Source of the DNA: Tiliqua scincoides
Lineage: Eukaryota > Chordata > Lepidosauria > Squamata > Scincidae
DNA: 64,000 bases
Direction of reading: 5' to 3'
Assembly (NCBI RefSeq): GCF_035046505.1
Contig: NC_089825.1
Coordinates: 3,339,563 to 3,403,562, forward strand
Part shown: in pieces, positions 33,701 to 46,000 of the stretch
How the letters are laid out: the number at the start of each line of letters is the position of its first letter
How positions within the stretch are numbered: position 1 is the first letter of the stretch
Notes under the pieces: generated by a model
Seen by the model: only the letters and a program-made list of their open reading frames with translations
Told to the model about the DNA's origin: nothing
The model's database searches: none
Program-made: the position numbers and the translations under genes

Positions 33701-36700
33701 TCAAGAATGTCCTGCTGAAGTCCAACTGTGTCCTGGAGGCCTTTGGCAATGCCAAGACCAGTCGCAATGACAACTCCAGTCGCTTTGGGAAGTACATGGA
33801 CATCAACTTCGACTTCAAAGGGGACCCCACTGGGGGCCACATCAACAACTACCTCCTGGAGAAGGTCTGGGCTTGGGGGCACATGTGTGTGTGGCAGGGT
33901 GACAGAGTCCCACAGGTGGAGAGGTGAACGAAAGGGCCCAGGGTCCTGGACAAGAAACAGACAAGATTCCAAAGTTGCCAGAGATGTGACCAGAGAGGAG
34001 TTGGTGGTTCAGTCCTGGCATGTGAGCCACAGTAGGGGGTGGTCTCAGGTAGCAGCTGGGAGAGTGCTGGTGGGGCTGGCAGGGTTCTTACTGCCTCTTC
34101 AGGTCACCAGATTTTTCTTGCTTTGGCTGACTGCAGGCTCCCTCCCTGCTCCTTGTTGGGCAGCCTGGTGTTCTGCTGTCTGGTTGCAGCCTGTTGGAAG
34201 AGAGTCACTCCAGCAGCCATTCTGTGTTCTGTTCCCTTGCAGTCTCGCATCCTCAAACAGCAGCCGGGCGAGAGAAACTTCCATGCCTTCTATCAGGTGA
34301 GGCAGCAGGCAGGAGGGGACCCGGCGCTGCTTTCCCCTCTCGGTGGTCTCCTTTCCCCTGCCCCTCTGCTTGGGATTGGCCAGGTGTGCATTCACTCTGG
34401 AGCTGTTTGAAAGGTTCTCACAGAACTGGCCAAACCAATGAGAAGTCCTTTTCCTGCCTATTCTCTCTCATTCATGTGCCTGCTGCACATCCCATCTTCA
34501 GCCTTCTCCAGCAGCTGCATGTGCAGCCTGTCATCTCAAGCAGATTCTTCCCACCCCTGATACACCAGGAGCATCTCAAACAGCAGAGTCCCTCCTGTGA
34601 TACTTCTTCTGTGCTCCTTGGAGAGCTTCATCTGAGAGCTCTTCATGGCATGGGCCGAGTTCTCACTGAGGCAGTTAACCGTTGTTGGGCTGTATACCAC
34701 TGCAGAGAGACTGGAGGTTGGGACATGACAGATAGAATGCTTCCTCATGGGGGAGGAACCTCATACTTGGAGAACTAGCAAGTCAGGGGAGAAGGCCAGG
34801 CTATTGACTGACTTGCTAGTTTTCCATGTGCAGGTATTATTATTACAGTTTTTTTTTTAAATGGAAGAGCATCTTTATGTGAGCAATTGCAATCAGAGCA
34901 TCAATCTGAGCAATTGGTAAAGCTCAGGCATAAGTTTAAAACCTCAGACCAAGCAATGCCTAAATTGGAGGTGCTGAGGAACCTGGCTGTGCATTTTTCA
35001 GCCATCACGAAGTCAAAACACTTGCTAATTAAAGAGAAATTATGATTTGAATCCTCTCAGATTTGGCACCTTGGACTATATTACTTGATTTCCAGTGTGA
35101 ACACACCGGTCCTCTTGCTTGCCATCCCACCATGCCCACTTGTATTTCACACTTCCTTCCGAAGGCACTGCTTCTCACAGTGTCTGTTGTGCTGGCCTGA
35201 GTTCAAAAGTGGTATAAACCATATGGAGAGGCAGGGCACAAGCCTAATCAGATCTGCTCAGAAGTAACTCCTATTTTGTTCAATGGGGCTTACTCTCAGG
35301 AAAGTGTGGTTAGGATTGCAGCTGCACTTTCTTACAGTTGCTCCTCGGGGCTGTTTGTTTCTTACAGCTGCTCCTTGGGGCCTCGGATGAGTTACTGGCC
35401 TCTCTCCACCTCAGCAGAGATCCCACAACCTACAGGTTTACCCAAGAAGGCTCCATCGACAATGTGAGTTTAATGTGGATTAGAAGTGCACCTTTTCAAT
35501 GTTCCTGACCTTCTCCAAGTTCTCCTGGGCCAGCCCAATTAAGTTACAAGTAGCTCATGGAAGTCAGAGACTTTATCATAGCTGGACATTTCACAGGACT
35601 GGTTCTGAAAGAACATGCTCCCCCCCCTGCATTTGCACTTTCATTCACAACTGTGGTTTGCTGTTTCCATTTCATCCATCAGCATGCAGTGAATACAAGA
35701 CCAAAATCAGACCATCTAGCCCAACGTTTCTCTGGAGCTCCCTAAGACCCCCTCAGGGGCTCCACGAGCACACCACAAGTGGCTGCCGTCTCCCCCCCCC
35801 CGCCCAGTTTGCTCATCTGCCCCTTCTGTCCCCCTCCCCCCCGCTCATGACTCTCCTTCCTCATTCCCCTCTTGTTCTGGCTCTTCACCAGTATTCAGTG
35901 TTGAGCTTGGAGCTGTGCCACTCTGCACATCCACTGGTTCCCAAGATTCTGTGCAAATGCTGGTGGGGCTCCCCGAGACTCCTTTCTAGAGTGTAAAGGG
36001 TTCTAGACACAGGAACATTTTAGAACTGCTGATCTAGTCCAGTAACCTGTCCTCAGTAGCAACCAGCCTGATACCTGTAGGAAATTTCCAAGCAGGGCAT
36101 GAAGGTGGAAGGATCATAGAATGTTAGAATTGGAAGAGCTCTTGGGAGTCATCTAGTCCAACCCTCTGCCCAATGTAGGTGACTGTAGCATCCCTGACAA
36201 GTGGCCACCCAGCTCTGCTTGCAAGCCTCCCATGAGGTTTGCTGCCTCTGGAATTCCCACGAGGTTTGCTGCTGCCAGTGAATTCCAACACTTACAGCTA
36301 GGGCTTCTTCCTCCTGTCCAGCCTCAATCCCCTGTAGTTTCAACCCTTTGGTTCTAGTCAATACTTTAAGAAGTACTTGTTGGTAAAACTTTCTAGAATG
36401 CAAGGAAATATTTTTATTTTAGAATCCAGGGATTGTGGATTTGGGGAGATTCAATCAATATCTTGTGTGCTTCTGAGGTTGTAATTCTCAGAACCGCCAC
36501 TGTGTGACACTGTCACTTCCTTGCCTGCTGAATGTTTAGCATTCCCTGCTGATTTCAGGGCAATAAATGCCCTTTTCCCGTGGGGGCTGGGGATAAGAAT
36601 AGGCCCTCAGTTTGGCTGCACTTGTCGTAAGAGGCGACTAAACAGCCACCGGGTAGATGGGGCTCGTCAGCCTGGGAAGGCAGCTCATCTGAGAGAAGGA

Positions 36701-39700
36701 AAACTCTGATCCCAAATCTCCACTGCCTTGTGGCTACATCCAGTTATGGGAAAGGCTTCAGGAGTCAACCTCGAGGCAAAATCCGGAGCCGGAGTCCCTG
36801 AGGCAGTTCATGGCTGAACACAGTCACGTTCTGGCAACTCCTGCGACGCCACTGGAACCAACTGTATTGGCCTCTGCCTTTCCATTGGGCCATTTCAGCG
36901 ACGTGGAGAGGGGGGATTTGCTGCATGGGAAACAGCCTATCCTCCATACCTACTTTACCCAGGCTTCGCACACTGGAGAGGACACTCTGTTCCAGAACCA
37001 CCATTCAGAGCGTGACACCATAGTCTTCTGAGACTGAAGGATGCCAACTCAAATGCCCTTGAAAAGTGCCATGCAGAAAGTGCAGAAAGTGCCATGCAAG
37101 GCAGCTGTATTGCTTTTCACCTTGATGGTGAAGTCCCTTGGTGAAGGCAAAGACTGTTCGTGTGATGCCAGCCCAACTTGATCTGCAGGGCTGGCCTTAG
37201 GAGCTGTGGGGCCCAGTTCGAAAGATTTTTGCAGGGCCCCAGGGTCACAGCCAAGATCTGTAGAATCTTAGAGATATAATAAAATTTATCATAGACCGGA
37301 GTTTCTCAACCAGTGGTACTTGAGATGGTGCCTTGTGGTATTTGCAGGACTGCTGGACACCTGCTGCCCGGCAGCAAGACCAGGAATGTGACGCAACAAA
37401 CAACAGTAGGAAGCTCAGATCAGTGAGCAGAGCTCCAAAGCATGCTTTTCCGCTCTCAAAAAAGCCCTCCTGTCCCCCTGAGCCTCTTATTAGTATTTGT
37501 CGTGTTGCATCTGGCCTCCTAGCCCAGAAGTAACCGGTGATCATGTCATTGCCAGTTACTGCTGGTGGTACTTTGAATAGGTGGACAATATGAAGTGGTA
37601 CAGTGGAGGACAAACCTTGAGAAATACTGTTATAGATGTTATAGCTCTAGGAAAGCAATCAAAATATGCACTTAAAAGTGCATGTGAGTGAATAAAATTG
37701 CACACAAGACCAGAGTAGATGGCCCTAGCATGGGGGGCCCCCTTAGGTATGGGGCCCAATCTGGAGAAATTGGTCCAAGTGGCTTAGAGCCGGTCCTGTT
37801 GATCCACATGACTGTAGGAGCAACTGGAGTGAAGAGCAAATGCTTTGCATTGTAGTGTGGGAGAAGTTGACTTAGAAGGTGCAGCTTGTCAGCTGCAGAG
37901 ATGAGCAGATCAGCACTGGCAGGTGTGTGGAGTTGGGAGCTCAGTCCTTTCTTGCCTTGGCCCCTCCTGTTGGCAAGAGATCAAGAGCTGTTTGGAAAAT
38001 CATTCACTGCTGTAAACTCAGTGGGCTGAACTGGTTGCCAGTGCAGGTCTCCAGGGGGACGGAGAGTCTCGCTGCTCTAGAAGACAGCTTTATTTCCACA
38101 AACAGTAGAGGGAAATGGAGATTTGGGGCGAAATCCTGTGGCAGCTGGTGAGGAAGACAGCCATGCTGGTGCCCTTCTGGGGGGGGGGGGAGTCATCTGA
38201 CTAGCTGCCCCTGTAGCTGCAGCACTTCCTGTTATGCCAGTTCCACCTCTTTTTTCCAAGATGTTTGCACTATTCTGGCAACATTATTATTTCCATCAAT
38301 ATTTGTATACCACTTTCCGACAGAAAGTAGTTCCCATGGCAGCGGACATCACTAAATCAATCTATCAATCAATGGACATTGCTGGAACTGCTTCACTCCA
38401 GCAGCTTCCCCTATGGTCTTGTGTGGGCACAATTGGTTTTTATGGAGCAGGCAGACTGCTGAATACACCTGTGGACGGTGGCATAGCTGGAGGGGGGCGG
38501 CACCCATTCTGTACAGCTCCATTTTGTTCCCCTTACTGGGAATGGCTTCGAAGGGAGGGGACACTTCCCCGCCCCGTTGACACTTCCCACAGACTGGCCC
38601 TCCAGCTATGCCACCGCCTATGGATGGGTCTTGATTCACAGCCGCAGGCAGAGGTATCCTTTCGCACCGCACTAACGTGGGTCTCTTTTTTTCTCTGCCC
38701 CCCATTCTTGTTTCGACATTCTCCTTCTCCAATCTCTCCTGCCCCCTCTAGTCCTTGGGCAGTGATAAAGTCAACTTCCAGGCTGTCACCGATGCCATGA
38801 CTGTGATTGGGTTCAGTCTAGAAGAGAGGGACTCCATCTACAAGATCCTGGCGGCCATCTTGCACCTGGTAAATGCAGCAGTAGTCTGTGGGCACAGCTG
38901 GGTTGGGTCCTTCTCCCAGCAACAAAGGATCGAGAAGAGCAGTGAGGAATCCCAGCACAGAAAGACAAGGGTGCCTTGCATTGCAGCTGTATTTTTTGAC
39001 ACATCATTTTTTTCAAGGGAAACCTCCAAATATTGCAAGTGTTTCCTAAAACATGGAGATCAGCTGTTTATGAATCCTTCTGAGCCTGCTGGAGTTCGCT
39101 GCAATTCAAGGCGTGTGTATTTCCTTCACAAAAAGTTGGGAACAAAGGGCAATCCCTGCAACTATTTTCTTTCTGTGCTGGATCCTCCCTGTTTCCATCC
39201 TTCCTGGGCACACAGTGGGTGGTCCAGGCTGATGGGTGTCCCAGCTTGGCAGAGAAGATGCTCTTTGCTAAGTCTGCGGGGCCAGGAGGGGCTTGGCTGG
39301 CCCTATGGAATGGCTTCTTCAGGCTGAGTTGCTCAACCTGACCAATTGGTTGCTCCAGGATTCCTGGGACCAGCCGTGTCCTTCGGGATATGACTCTCTA
39401 CATGACGTTGATTGTGTTTGGGGGTTCCGCCCCTCCATGTCCCCCAGTTCATGGTGTCGGACCTTATATTCAGCCTGACTTGACGTGTTTTGGCCTCTGG
39501 CCCCTTCCAGCTTTGGTTTGCTGCTCTGAACTTGGCCTTGGCTGCCCAGGGCTGTGTGCTCCCGTCTGGCCCTTCCACTGGCCACTGGCAGGCCCGAACC
39601 CTCAGGGGCCCAGCACAGTCCATCATTTGGCTTCTTGGTGCTCATGCCTGATGGCTGCTTTGCATCTCCCTGGCTTTCTCAGGGCAATGTCCGCTTTGTC

Positions 39701-39984
39701 ACCATGGGGGAGACGATGGAGATAGAGAACACCGAGTTGGTCTCCTGCCTTGCTGAACTGACTGCGACAGAGCCACAGAGTCTCCTGAACACCCTCCTAT
39801 ACCGCACAGTAGCCACGGGGGGTGGCGAGGTCATCCAGAAGGACCACAGCACTGATGAGGCCAACTACGCCAGAGATGCCTGTGCCAAGGTGAAGTTGGG
39901 GATGAGTTGGGGAAGGGCATGTTGGGCCCTTGTCTGCCATGTTGGACATCCTGGCCTCCCAGGCAGAACATGAGCACGATGTCT

Positions 39985-40019
<35 letters not shown>

Positions 40020-43000
40020 TTTGTATTCCGCCTTTTTGCCCCATGGGCACACAAGGCGGCCTACAACAATTAAAATACAAAAATAACAATTAAAAACAAT
40101 AATTAAAACAGTTACATATAATTAAAAAGTCTAAAACAAGCCCCGTGGATCCTAATATAAAAGAGAAAGAAGGGAAAGAAAGCCAGCCAGCCAGCCTGTC
40201 AACATTTAAAAGCTTTTTGAAATAAAAAGGTCTTCAGTCCACGCCGAAATGTTAACAACGAGGGAGCAGTTCTTAATTCTAAGGGAAGGGTATTCCAAAG
40301 TTCGGGGGCCACCACCGAGAAGGCCCTCTTCCTGGCCGCTGCCCCTCTCACATCTCTTGGTGGCGGCACAGTCAAAAGGGCCCCCCCAGCTGATCTAAGA
40401 GCACGGGCAGGATTATAAGGAAGGAGGCGGTCCCTCAAATACCCCAGCCCTGAGCCGTAAAGGGCTTTAAAAGTCAAAACTAGCACCTTGAATTGGGCCC
40501 GGAACAGAACCAGCAGCCAGAACCGGCAACCATCATGTCAGATGGTGGGGGGAGGGGAGGACTTAGGCTGTTCTGTAAAACTGATATCTTTTTGCCAGTT
40601 GAAAACCTTTTCTAGAAAGCTTGGAAATCACAAGGGCTTTTATCTGCCAGAGACTTGGGGTGATAGTCTTTGCTACAAGAAATAAGGGAGTGTAGTTCAG
40701 TTCAATCTCATAGTGAGAGATATTCTTTAATAAGAACATAAGAACATAAGAACAGCCCCACTGGATCAGGCCATAGGCCCATCTAGTCCAGCTTCCTGTA
40801 TCTCACAGCGGCCCACCAAATGCCCCAGGGAGCACACCAGATAACAAGAGACCTCATCCTGGTGCTCTCCCCTACATCTGGCATTCTGACTTAACCCATT
40901 CCTAAAATCAGGAGGTTGCTCATACACATCATGGCTTGTACCCCATAATGGATTTTTCCTCCAGAAACTCGTCCAATCCCCTTTTAAAGGCGTCTAGGCT
41001 AGACGCCAGCACCACATCCTGTGGCAAGGAGTTCCACAGACCGACCACGCGCTGAGTAAAGAAATATTTTCTTTTGTCTGTCCTAACCCGCCCAACATTC
41101 AATTTTAGTGGATGTCCCCTGGTTCTGGTTTTATGTGAGAGTGTAAAGAGCATCTCCCTATCCACTCTGTCCATCCCCTGCATAATTTTGTATGTCTCAA
41201 TCATGTCCCCCCTCAAGCGTCTCTTTTCTAGGCTGAAGAGGCCCAAACGCCGTAGCCTTTCCTCATAAGGAAGGTGCCCCAGCCCCGTAATCATCTTAGT
41301 CGCTTAATCTTAGTCGCTTAATCATTATACCTTAATGATAAGGTATCCCGCATTGCAAGCTGCAACGGTCCCCTGTCTTTCTGCTTGTCTGGCTACTACA
41401 AGGTTCTGCAAATGCGTGACTTGTTCAAAAGCAATAGTTAATGGGGATATGATGGGTGTGGTTTAATTTCATAAAGAAATTAATTTCTTAATTGCAATTT
41501 CGTAATTCTCCTGTGGACCTTGAAGCCTAAACATCAATGTTCCCTTAGCATCCAGCTGCCGATCCGAGGCTTCCTGCCCCTCTGAGATATCGGAGAAGCT
41601 AACCCAAAGTCAGTCAATTGCATATTTCCGTGTATGAAACAGAAATGGCTTTTGGGCTTGCGAGTTCTGTTGAGGACCTGTGGTGTTCAGGTGTGAGAAT
41701 GCCATTGCCCATCCAGGTGTCTCTACCCTCAGGCCATCTACGAGCGGCTGTTCTGCTGGATTGTGGCACATATCAACAAAGTCATTGAGGTGAAGAACTA
41801 CGATGCTCGGATCCATGGCAAGAACACTGTGATTGGCGTCCTGGACATCTACGGCTTTGAGATCTTTGACAACAATAGGTAGACATTATGCTCCTGGTGA
41901 GACCGGTTATGGCAGGGCTGGACGGACTGTTGACTTGGGGGGAGGGCGGTGGCATCTGGAATTCTTGCAAAGAGTGCGGACCCTCAGCCTCCTCAGGATC
42001 TCAGAGCACAGATCAATGCTATCCTGACTTATTCAGAGATCCTGAGTATCTGCTCTCTTGCTTTTGTAGATTTAGATCTATCCCTGGGAAGTGGGAATCC
42101 TCATAGAAAGGAAAGTAAGAAGCAAGGGAGTGGCAATAAATCTCTTGTTGTCTTGCGTGCTCCCTGATGGGCCGCTGTGGGATGCAGGAAGCTGGACTGG
42201 GTGGGCCTTTGTCCTGATCCAGTGCAGGGCTCTTCTGATGTTCTTATGAAAAAGCTAACTCCAAAGGCTAAAGTCAGCCCACCTGGAGGTCCGTGGAATA
42301 CTGAAGGTGGGATGTCTCTCCTTCTCTGCACTTCCTGAAATGTTTTTGCAGGGGGCAAAACCAAGTAGGAAGTTGTGATAGGAAAGAAAAATCAGCATCT
42401 TGAACTGTCAGCATGAATAAGTGTTGTCAATAATGTAGTGAAAACAGATGCAAAATTTGGACATGTCCAAGGGAAAAGATTTCTAGCCCTGCCTTCCCCT
42501 TGCCCCCCAGGGTGCTTCCTTCCGCTGGCAGTCCAGAATCCTGCTCAGGTTGCCGTCTAAAGGGGGAGGAGGAGGAAACTGCTCTCATTGGCCACCGGCC
42601 AGAGTCATATAATGGAACCCCCTTGTTCAGGGGCGGTATGGCACTGAAGACCAGGTGCCTTTGGCCTGTGCACTCCCTGCCACTTTCTTGCCTTCTTCAT
42701 CTTCATGTTGCAGAATTCACCAATCTTTGTCCAAATGGATATTATAAATGAGCAAATGGTGCCAAAATGGCATATATTCTTCTGAGTGCACAAGTGTAGT
42801 GACTGTAGTTCTGATTACATTTTGAGGGACGCCGAATACCTCTGGCTCTTCTGAGTCAGTTCTGGGGGGGGGGGCAAGTGTTCCTCTTGCCATGTGGGAT
42901 ACAGGCTGGATCCTGACTCTTTGTGTGTGCCACACCTTTTCAGCTTTGAGCAATTCTGCATTAATTATTGCAATGAGAAGCTCCAGCAGCTGTTCATTGA

Positions 43001-46000
43001 GCTGATCCTACAGCAGGAACAGGCGGAGTACCAGCGCGAGGGCATCGAGTGGCAACACGTGAGTTGCCCTGGCAAGAGGCTAGGGGGAGAGAGACAGGTG
43101 GGAGTGGGGAGGGAGGCCATATGGAGCCAAGATCTGTGCTTCCAGGCCCCTTCCCCAGGTGTGTACAGGTGGAAGGGGTCTCGTCATGTTTGGGGGTGGC
43201 CTTTCCCCATCCCCCAAAATCCCCAGGTGGAAGCTCCTAAATACAGCCTGGGGGTTTCTTTGCTCTTGGCAGATTGAATACTTCGACAACCAAATCATCG
43301 TAGACCTGGTGGAAGAGCCACACAAGGGCATCATTGCCATCCTGGACGAGGCCTGCCTGACAGCGGGGAGGGTCACCGACGCCCTCTTCCTGGAGTCCAT
43401 GAATGGCCGGCTTGGCAGACACCCTCATTTTTCCAGCAGGAAGGTGAGAAGCAGAATGCAGCCAGCGGCTAGTTTCTTCAGCAGCAGCAAAGGAAAGGAT
43501 TCTCGGCCTTGCCCATCCCTCCCTATGGGATGCTATGCCCTTTGGGAGGGGAGGAGGTGAACGAGTCCCTTAGTCTTCATCATGAGTAATTTTTAAGTGA
43601 CAGGACAAGCAACAGGGTGCTGTGTAATATGAAGACATAAATATGATTCAGAAAACTTGGCCTTCCCCATTGTCCCCACAACTTTTTGTTTGCTGAACAA
43701 CTTGTGATCAAAATAAATAGCTGGGATGAAGGAAGGAGGAAAAGGGAGGAGGGAAGATGATGGAGGAAGGAGATGCTACACTAAAGTGCCTCTGTGAATT
43801 AGAAATGCTATGTGACAATAGCTATAGGTTGGGGTCCTTCTTAACAAGGACAGGAGCAATGAATTCCAAAGATCAGGTGCTGCCAAAAGAACTGGATGGA
43901 GGTGTGAAGCAGCAGGTATAATCTTTGGTCTCTTGGTTACTTGTCCAAGTCAGTTCAGCACTTGCTGGATCAGTTGCTGTAGGGAAGAGCACATGCCTGC
44001 TTGCCTAGGAGAGAGGGAGCTCCATGAACGCTGAGGCACTGGCTTCCAAGGTCTGCAGCTCTGCTGGTGTCAGAAGTGGCCTTCTTCACCATGAGGACGA
44101 GGGAGGGGGGCACCGAAAACTGCAGCGCCTTCACTTCAGAGCTGCACTTCTGTTTGTGTGTTCCCAGCTCAACCCCACTGACAAGACTATGGAGTTTGGC
44201 CAGGATTTCCGGATCAAGCATTATGCAGGAGATGTCACGTAGGTTTGCGCCCACTTGGCAGGCAATGGTGGCTGTGGGGGGTGCGTGGAAACTGCTTTGG
44301 CATTCAGGTCAAGGAATCACTGCCTAACCCCCCCCCCTTGGGTAGCAAAGCCAGCCTGATTTTACCTTTTAGAAACACAAACACAGACCCTGATGGGTTC
44401 TAAACTCGTAAGGATGTGGTGTGCGTGATCCTGGGATTGTCATAAATGCACCAGAGTGACTGCACGGAATCTCTGCTCTACTTTTCATTACAAGTCAGCC
44501 CAAGCCGTGCCAGACAGCACTTCTCAGAGGCTCTTGGGTTCCTGCTTTGGCAAGTCTCCAGGGCACGGGCAGCCTCTCCTTCTGGGGCAGCCACCCCCTG
44601 TCTGCATGCCATCCGTGGGTAGGGGTCAGAGGTGGCGCTGTTCTTGAGAATGCCTGCGGGTGAGCCAAGAGCCTGCACCTGGATGTCTGGCAGCTGGCTC
44701 AGGCCTGTCAGAGGGTTGTGAGCAAACCGCCCTTGTGTCTCTTGGGAAGAGTTGAGACCCAGGCTGGGTCTTTGTTTCAGGTATTCGGTGGAGGGATTCA
44801 TAGACAAGAACAAGGACACCCTCTTCCAGGACTTCAAGCGGCTAATGTATAACAGGTACCCAGCCAAGCACACAGCCCCAAGATGATGATGATGATGATG
44901 ATGATGATAACAACAGATATTTATATACCGCCTTTCTTGGTCTTTATTCAAGACTTTATTCAAGGTGGTTTACATAGGCAGGCTTTATCTAAATCCCTAT
45001 TTTAAATAGGGATTTTTACAATTTCAAAGAAGGTTCTTTCTTTCAAGAACGACTACATTCAAGGTGTTTCATTCCGATCTGGCTTCACATTCTGGCCTCC
45101 ATCCTCCCACGCTCAGAGCAGATGGAATTGCTCGGCTTCAGCTTGTCAGCTGCTCCAAGGTCGCACGGTGCCGGTGACCTCGAACTGGCGACCTTGTGGA
45201 TGTTATCTTCAGGCAGACGGAGGCTCTACCCTCTAGACCAGACCTCCTGCCCATAGTGTGCCCCAATGGCCTCTGCATCTGTGGTGCTCATGCCAAGTCT
45301 TGTCCCAGCCTCTTGTCTGTACCACACAGATCACTGTGCAGAGTCAGAAGAACCAGCACCATCCTCAAACCTCCCTTGTTGCCTGCTCCAAGCCTTCTGG
45401 AGACCTGTCCATCTAGTCTACATTCAGTCATCTTGTAATTGGGGCAACATGGGTGTTGGGAAAGCCAGAGACTGACCAAGGGGAGGAATGCCTAGTGGTT
45501 AGCACTGAACACACCCTTTCCTGTTCTTCACTGCTTTCCTGGGGTGGGTTGGGGTGGGACTGGCTGTCTTCCTTCTTTGAGGTCCCTCATTCCCTTTCTG
45601 TGGTCTTTTCCCAGCACAGACCCTGTCCTGCAGGAAATGTGGCCTGAAGGCAAGCAGAGTATCACTGAAGTAACCAAGCGACCCCTGACAGCGGCTACCC
45701 TCTTCAAGAATTCCATCGTGGCCCTGGTGGAGAACTTGGCCTCCAAGGTAATGGTCCCTTCCTTAGTCCCCTCCACAAAGCCCTTGTGGGCAATCTTGGC
45801 CACCACTGCCCAGCAACCTTCTGGGGCGGATTTTGCTCTGAGTGTGTGCCAAGTCCATTAAATCCACTAAAATTAATGTATAATCCACTAAAATTAAGTG
45901 TTGGGAGAGTTAGGACAGACAAATGAAAATATTTCTTTACCCAGCATGTAATTAGTCTGTGGAACTACTTGCCACAGGAAGTGGTGATGGTATCCTGCCT

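Noticed and set aside
35464-38751. A missing small MYO1G exon between exons 6 and 7 (human MYO1G is a few residues longer here)
   Set aside because: Phases match without it, and the joined length equals that of MYO1D exactly. No credible micro-exon was seen.
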